Assembly: GCF_901709675.1 (NCBI RefSeq)
Contig: NC_051098.1
Location: 7,815,000 to 7,878,999, forward strand
Reading direction: 5' to 3'
Source of the DNA: Syngnathus acus
Taxonomy: Eukaryota > Chordata > Actinopteri > Syngnathiformes > Syngnathidae
Length of the DNA: 64,000 nt
This document shows, in pieces, positions 57,193 to 64,000 of the stretch. A model generated the notes under the pieces. The model was not told the DNA's origin. It searched no databases and saw only the letters and a program-made list of their open reading frames with translations. Both the position numbers and the translations under genes were made by a program. Position 1 is the first letter of the stretch; each line of letters opens with the position of its first letter.

Positions 57193-58983
57193 CTTGAAAA
57201 CAGCAAATAAGATATTATCAACACATGGGTCATTTCATTCATAAAACAGTTTGGCAACATGGACCGATAGTCCTAGTTGGCATTAAGGATCGCATAAATC
57301 TAATAGTATCTTTAAAACATTATCCAGCCTAATGAGCCAGATAAATCAACCAATGAAGGAACACTTGAGAAAAGTTCAACATCAAGCAGAAAAACCCACA
57401 TTCGAATGAATATGTAAACCTTGGTAGAAAACAAACTGTTCAGATAAGATATGACTTCGTCCTCTATTAGCTGACAAAACCTTCCAAACAACTTTGTGCT
57501 GTTTTTTGCTGAGGCATGCCTCCACAGAAATGTGATCATGCGCCTATCGGTGAGCCTTAATTGGTACAAAACAGACTGTACAGTCAGTTGAGTTTTTGTT
57601 TTTATCAACCTTCAAAGCTATTTTTTTTTTTTTTTTTTTTTTGCCCTCTGCAGCCTTTTTTCTCATTTGCAATTATACAGGAAAACAACTCAGTCACTTG
57701 AGGTTGATAATCATCCATGTTTCACATCAGGATTAAAAAAAAAAGTTTATAGGTTTTCTTATTAGTATCCTGCAGTATTGTGCTCAGTTGCAGTTTTATG
57801 ATGCTGAATATTAAGAGGCTATTTTGGTCTTAGTCAAACGGAACAACAATTAGGATTATTAAATAACAGATATTCCAGAATATTTTATGATTGTGTCCTT
57901 GGTGTCTAATTTTGAACAGTACAAATAATCGTTTGCAAGTCTTTGCAAATCCACTTTGAATTAAATGCAGGGGTGAATAAACAAAAAAACATACTCAATA
58001 ATTTATTAGCAATACATATGCAGATTTCACTAATGTGCTATATGACAGTTCGATGAGGAAATGTGGATTACAGTCTATTTCGAACTCATAGTTCCTAAAA
58101 AAACGAATGCGGAATTTAGTTAAAATATGTATATATCTAAAGTGGAAAGAAAATGCCAAGTCAACTAAGCAACAGCTTGTGGCAATAGTTCACACAAAAA
58201 ATGTTAACTTGGTGGTATCCTTATGTTAAATAAAGACAAATCCAACATGCTCATTGGAAAAAAATATATAAAAGCATTAATCTGATAAATATAAGTCTAA
58301 CATTGATTTTGGTTGTAGAGTATAGAATTTTGAGCAGTGGGCAGTATGCCCTGAGAATGTTGAGATTTCATTGAAATCTTCACAAATTCAAGACTCCCTG
58401 TGCTGGATGCAGCAAAACAGCACAAGAACATAAGAGTGCCTCTTTGGGGTAATCATAAATAAAGGAACTCTGGAAGGACTGAAACATGTGGTCTGAAGAA
58501 GATACCCTTCAAATTTGAGACATCTGGTGAAATTTCACAAGGAGGGGAAAAAAATATCCATCGACAGATTCTCATTGAGAGTTACAGAAATCATTTGTTT
58601 GCAGTGATTGCCTGAAAGTTTTGGGCATATTTTGTATGGGTCAGTTTTATGAAAATCTGTATCTGACCATAAAACAGTGCCTGACTTTCATTCGATAACG
58701 TTCAGTAAAATATTATGTATAAATTACTTGTATTAGTTTCAATTTATTTCCGTAACCTGAGAGTTTCTCTCTCTTTGAATAAATTGGTACAATTTTGGGA
58801 TGAACATTAAAATTATTATTATATAACATTTTCAATATAAGGTCACACAAATCCTAGGAAACTATTCAGAGAGGGTTCAAGTTGGTCTAAAATTAACATT
58901 TGTAGTCAATTCATATTTTGACGTTTAAAGCGAATTTTGTCAAAATTGTGTGCTTTAAATAAATGATTCATAATAAGGCTCAC
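57193..58983. other. kcnj1 5' intron
   Basis: 1.8 kb, AT-rich, with a 23-base T run (57620-57642). No coding signal. Confidence 0.65.
57620..57642 (+). repeat. poly-T tract
   Basis: About 22 T in a row. Confidence 0.95.
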
Positions 58984-59052
58984 CTGTATGGATGTAAAAC
59001 AGCTTCCAGCACATCCAGCTAAGTGTTGAGCTCCAGCTCCACCTCTTTGGTC
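58984..59052 (-). other. kcnj1: kcnj1 noncoding exon 1
   Basis: The minus strand has a strong donor CATACAG|GTGAGC with its last exon base at 58984, about 70 bases downstream of the start site predicted from the TATA box. It has no ATG in a useful frame and joins the acceptor at 57193. The 5' limit is estimated. Confidence 0.65.
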
Positions 59053-59075
59053 CTCTTCACAGTTGAATGGCAGAG

Positions 59076-59082
59076 TTTTATA
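59076..59082 (-). promoter_or_regulatory. kcnj1 TATA box
   Basis: TATAAAA on the minus strand (CGCCTATAAAACTCTGCC), placed to start transcription near 59052, just ahead of the noncoding exon. Confidence 0.65.
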
Positions 59083-59089
59083 GGCGTGT

Positions 59090-62000
59090 CCTCTTATGCC
59101 TGCTCTACTGCACCTGCGTACATTTATACTGTCCTCTCCCGGTGGAGCGACCAGGTAGTGTTTACGCCCACAGAGAGAATCAAGTAAGCCCCCACCCCAC
59201 CTACAAACAGACGCACATTGCATGGATACTCTTCCCCCGGCTTCAATAAGATGTGTTTACCCCACAGACGCCTGGCACCAAGAGCCAAGCTGACCTCAAT
59301 CCACTCCCCGTGCTGGTTGCTTTCCCTTTCTAGTTTGATACGATTCATTTCTGGATAAGGGACAAGTCAATATTTTGAATATAAATGGAAAAGCATCAAG
59401 TTACACATTAATGTGTCTGAGTAACAAAGAATGTCCACTATTACTTACTATGGATATTAGAACTGCTACCTCAGTAGAAACATTTAAGACACGTTTAAAG
59501 ACACATTTCTATGATATGGCCTTTAATTAACCTGTAGTGGCCGATTCGGCTGGAGTTTGTTTTCGCTCCCTCTCCCCCCCACCCCTCCCCGGCTGGGGAG
59601 GTGGTAAGGTGGCACCCAAGCTGACAGCGGCTATCTGGATTCTCGTGGACCAATTCAGGATGGGGGAACTGCAGCGCAACCTCCTCGAAGACACTGCCAG
59701 GACAATTGAGGGCTCCTCCGGCAGCTCTTCGCTTTGACTTGGACATCCACTTTTTCATTGATTTTCATATTATGTATTATTTGTGCCCTCTCTGCATCCA
59801 TTGTAGCCTGGTGATCCTAAAAGGGGGATCCTTCCATCCTTCTCAAGGTTTCTCATTTTCCCCTGGTAGGGTTTTTTTGAGTTTTTCCTTGCCCTTTTGG
59901 GAGCTTAAGATCAGGGGATGCTTTGAGAATAATTGTCAATTTTTGTCTATGTGAAGCCCTTTGAGACTGCTTGTGATTTAGGGCTATACAAATAAACTTG
60001 ACTTGACTTGATGGACCCAAACATAGCTTGTCGACCTCTTGTTTTCATCTTCTCTTGTGGAATTTATACTAAAGTGTGTTTCTATAGCTATATTATATTC
60101 TGATCAAGGCCAAATAGAATATTTTTTAAATGTTAGCATTTTCAGGGCATGTCTGATTGGAACTACAGTATGTATATCACGTCGCAAAATGACAGTTATT
60201 TTCACATGAAATGCATCAAAATAGAGTTGTCGCTGTCACAAAAATCAGTACAATCCATTAACCACAATCAAAAGATCTGTTTTGTTGTGATAATACAAGC
60301 AACAAGAAAAAATAGCTGAGGAAATGGGAAAAGAAAGAAAGATGCTCCAGATCCTAATACCTACCTGGAGGTATGCTAAATGTTGATCGGTGGAAATTTT
60401 TAAATCATAGCCAGAGTTATTTTTCTGCATTATTGTTGCTAGTCAAATTCCCCTAAAGTGTCACAGTCTTACTTTGCGAGTTTTTTCTTTACGAGCAGTT
60501 TTCTTTACGAGTAGAACACATACATGTTCCGCACCCAGAGGGCTGCATTGTTTGTACACAGTTCTATTAAGCTTTGTGTTAATCCATGCCCTTGTAAAAG
60601 GATGCTAAGCATTAGGCATTCAAAGCACTTTTATTATTTTATTGTTTGATCAACTCTGTCATTTGTGATGCCTTTTATTGAGCCCAATGGGCCTGCAAAT
60701 AGCCAACTTCACCGCATTGATCGCCGGGCTGGTTTGGCAACTTTGAAAGTAACTTTTGACTGCTAGTTATTCAGGAGAATGGTCAGTCAGTGAATTACAA
60801 TGAATAATAATAATGCACCACCCCGCCACCCCACAAATGAAAAAAATAACGTTAAGGACATTTACAACCTACACTGCAATCAAACTGAGAAGAAATAGTT
60901 ATCAAAAAGCAGCAGTCGTCATGCTCTTTATTAGTTGTGAATATTGTGCAAGTGTGAAAAGAAGTCTAATACTAGCTTTCGTTATTTTTTTTAATAAGTA
61001 ACCTCATTACTTAACTAAGCCCTCATTGATTAGACACATGACAACGCTAGTATGCCCCCTCCCATCTGCCCCCCCTCCACCAATTGGCAAGGGGACTTAG
61101 AACAATAGCAGTTTCTGTATCAGTTTCTGTCAGTCAGTTTTATGGCTGCTACTGTATTTTTCCATGCATAATATACTACCTTTGTTTTCTAGTAAAGTAC
61201 ACTCAAAATAATTTGATTTGTATACACTTGGGTCAAAGGATTTCAATTAATTCTGTGACCTATGAATTAGAGAAACTTAAATATGGCCCTTTAAAGTGGT
61301 ATTTAGTTATTTATTTACCATTTTCATGTTTTAAATATGCTCAAAATAAAGACATATCAATCAATCAATAAAAAAAAGGATCATATTCAGTGATCAGTTG
61401 GGCAGACTTTAGACTGGTTACATGGGCGTGCGCGTGCGTGTGTGCGTGGTGAGAGATGGGGGTGATGTTCACTGAGGACAGTCATTTTGCTGGGTCATCA
61501 TGTCACTGAGCATTTATATTCCATATCCATCATTCACAGTGTAAAAGTGGCATCGTGCTAAATGTCACTCGTTTGCAACGCCATGTAGAGGAAATGTGCT
61601 TATGCAGCATTTTCCCCACTTGTGGTAGATGCAAGCAGTGAATCATTTCTTTAATGCATACTGTATCTTCATCCCTTTTCTACCTTGTTTGTTACTTTAG
61701 GTCGGATGACTTGTGTCTGCAATATTCAGGGGAGGAGTTGTTGAAGTCACATTATTGTAGGATCTGTGAACCAAGTATTGACGCCTTTGGCTGCAATGTG
61801 CATATCAATGGGAGCCTGTAGGCTGCCATGCCTGTATGAGCATACGGCCGAGAATATAAGCCTGCAGGGTTTGTGGGGATTTTCCACTTGCTGGTCCACT
61901 CAGTGAAGTCTCCTGGGTGATAATATAGCAATATGTAACCTCAGTTACCCTCCAAATGAGTGTGTTTACTGTTGTTGGTAGAAATATGTGGTTTTTAATG

Positions 62001-64000
62001 AAAACGATGCAGGGTAATGAAATGGCCCAGGAAGAACACATTAGTAATAATACAGCTTTAAATTGTTGTGCTTACATATACTGTGCATATTTTGTTGTGG
62101 GGGAACCAGATATTTTCTGAACATTTCTATTGATTCAAACTGTCTTGGTAAGTGCAAAGGGAAATAATTATTGCGGGCAATGCAACAGGAGCTGTCTATA
62201 GACTGTATTTCTTTCCTCCGGCACCAGGTCCCAATTAGTCAACAGTTTTGACAACCACTTGAGAAAAAAAATTAAGACCCCCCCCTCCAAAAAATGGGTA
62301 AAACTATAACTGTTTTTTACTCCATTTGTAGATTCTATTGTTCACACACTCATATTAGTTGACTACTTAGCCCATTTGAAGTATTTACTGTATGTGGATA
62401 CCAAAATATGGGCACCTGCTGGAAAATAAATAAGGTAACCTCTCACAAGAATTAAAGTTGCCTTACCAGTACTTTTCCATTGCCGTGGCAGACGTCTTTG
62501 TGGTTACCTTACCATGATGTGTGGCCATGTTTCTGTTTTTGTTTTCTAAGGATTTCCCTCAGCCTTCAGTCTTTAAACTCCCATTGTCACAAAATGATCA
62601 AATGTGTAATTTTGTTGCCACTCAATATTCTGGACTCATGTTGTGATTCTATTTTCTGTCACAAATCCCCCACTCAAAGGACTTCAGCTTGATTAGGCTG
62701 CTCCATCACTGGAATAAGCAAGTCAATGAAAGAGAAAGGGAATAAAGCGCCACTTCAAATCACTTCTTTCATTCATATCTTACTGTCTACTTGGCCAGTG
62801 GCATGTGTGAGATGGTAACCGGATTGAGGAGAAAGGAGCTAAGTGACATCGATTGACAATGCAGAGCTATTTTCCCGCTTGAAGGACAACGACACAGCCA
62901 TCATCTCATAGTTCACTCATTCTTAGTTTCATTTTTACGACTAGGTCATTATTTTCATTTCCATCTTTTTTTGTCTCAAAGTAATTTTCTTCAAAGGGCA
63001 TAAAAATGGCACGACGTGTTCAGAAGCAGCTTCTCGGCTTTGCACTGTTTAAAATGACAGTGCTCTGGAGAGAAGAGCAAACTGCTGCTGCGGGGTTACC
63101 TCCTATCATGCTTGACTCACTGCAGGAAGGTTCCCAGAGACCTCCAAAATCTTTCTGCCCAGAGGGATACTGTAGGTAGCTTTGGGATTTTTGTCTCTAC
63201 AAAACCATCACGGCAAATAATGAAATAAAAGAAAATTATTCTAAGCAAAGATTAGATTAGTGTAGTGTGTCGCAATGGCACATATTGCACACCACTAAAA
63301 CGCATCATAAAAAAATATATACTGAAATTATTTTCCTCTCATCTCAATTGACTCACACTGTTAAGTCTGAAGTCTGGGCCTGTTAGTTAAACACCAAGCT
63401 GATGCACAGTGGCTAGTCTATACGTCCATGTTGAAGTTCCAGGTTTTTGTAAAAAATGTATTTGCAGTTTTTAGCTCATCTTTTGATCAATTTTAGAGAG
63501 ATGTCCTGTTTGTAGTAGATGTCCAGTTATTTTTCTGCACTTGATGATGGCTGTTTACATTGTGTTCCATGGTGCTTTGGAAAATCTTTTGAGCCCTTCT
63601 CCTGACTGATGCCTTAAACACTGAAACCCTCCTGATCCTGTGGAAACTCTATGTGAACCAGAGACAACCTCTATGTTGTGGCTACAAAAATGTTAGAAAA
63701 GCATACTTGAACCCTGACCAGAGACACTTTAAATGGTGGCAAATCCTGTTTAACATGGGTTTGAATATGATTTGTTTATTCTGAAAAGCCACACCCCCAC
63801 ATATAAGAAGAAGGTGCATACTTGTGCAATGACATCATTCATTTATTTTTGCTTACCCTCATTTTCATTTGAGTTCCACAGGTTATACTCTGGGTCATAT
63901 TAATGGTGGCAACTGTTTTGAAATGCTTCATCTTGGTGTGTTTTTTCCCCCACAATAAAACATTTCAACATGGAAGTGTACATTTATCTGCAACGTATCC
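59090..64000. other. kcnj1 upstream intergenic DNA
   Basis: No exon of kcnj5 or any other gene was recognised on either strand. It holds an L2-like LINE end (59440-60011), short CG/TG runs near 61425-61450, and AT-rich unique DNA. Confidence 0.6.
59440..60011 (+). mobile_element. L2-like LINE, 3' end (5'-truncated)
   Basis: The frame ending at the TAA at 59528-59530 reads RTATSVETFKTRLKTHF then YDMAFN, which resembles the C-terminal end of fish L2/Rex-type reverse transcriptase ORFs. A 3' UTR follows, with CTCAAGGTTTCTCATTTTCC, GTAGGGTTTTTTTGAG and GTGAAGCCCTTTGAGACTGC. It ends in a short (ACTTG)n tail at 59996-60010. The element is 5'-truncated, as is usual for LINEs. Confidence 0.8.

Noticed and set aside
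59090-64000. Search for kcnj5, the next gene in the mammalian order
   Set aside because: No Kir pore or membrane segment is encoded on either strand here.

Overview
The window is vertebrate nuclear DNA from a teleost fish, probably a percomorph. Genes have GT-AG introns and short exons, CA/TG microsatellites are frequent, and repeats are of types common in fish: DANA-like V-SINEs, small hAT elements, a solo LTR and an L2-like LINE tail. The gene order ets1 (-), fli1 (+), kcnj1 (-) matches ETS1-FLI1-KCNJ1 on human 11q24. Species cannot be fixed from sequence alone.

Layout. (1) 1-8240, minus strand: the 5' end of ets1, long (p68-type) isoform. Two coding exons are present (6064-6132 and 2399-2546), plus a possible noncoding first exon near 8168-8240. 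The rest of ets1 lies left of the window. A tRNA-Ala(CGC) gene sits in the intron between the two coding exons. (2) About 8240-22940: divergent ets1/fli1 intergenic DNA with repeats, one clear hAT MITE and candidate regulatory stretches. (3) 22940-52570, plus strand: fli1, complete. A distal promoter with a noncoding exon leads to an alternative coding exon 1 (24221-24259). The proximal exon 1 (28396-28413) encodes MDGTIK. Both splice in phase 0 to exon 2, and eight further exons give a 450-residue protein with PNT and ETS domains. (4) 52570-55400: intergenic DNA with a young V-SINE and a solo LTR. (5) 55414-59082, minus strand: kcnj1 (Kir1.1/ROMK), one coding exon, an upstream noncoding exon and a TATA promoter, tail-to-tail with fli1. 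(6) 59090-64000: kcnj1 upstream DNA with an L2-like LINE 3' end and no gene seen.

ets1 and fli1 encode ETS-family transcription factors of blood, endothelial and mesenchymal lineages, and the DNA between them may hold shared enhancers. fli1 introns carry ETS/GATA/E-box clusters that would fit autoregulation. kcnj1 encodes an epithelial inward-rectifier potassium channel and is functionally unrelated. I found no unknown multigene system. The most notable points are the short exons missed by simple ORF calling, an ERG-like second N-terminus for fli1, and a Kir1.1 channel that lacks the lysine linked to pH gating in mammals.
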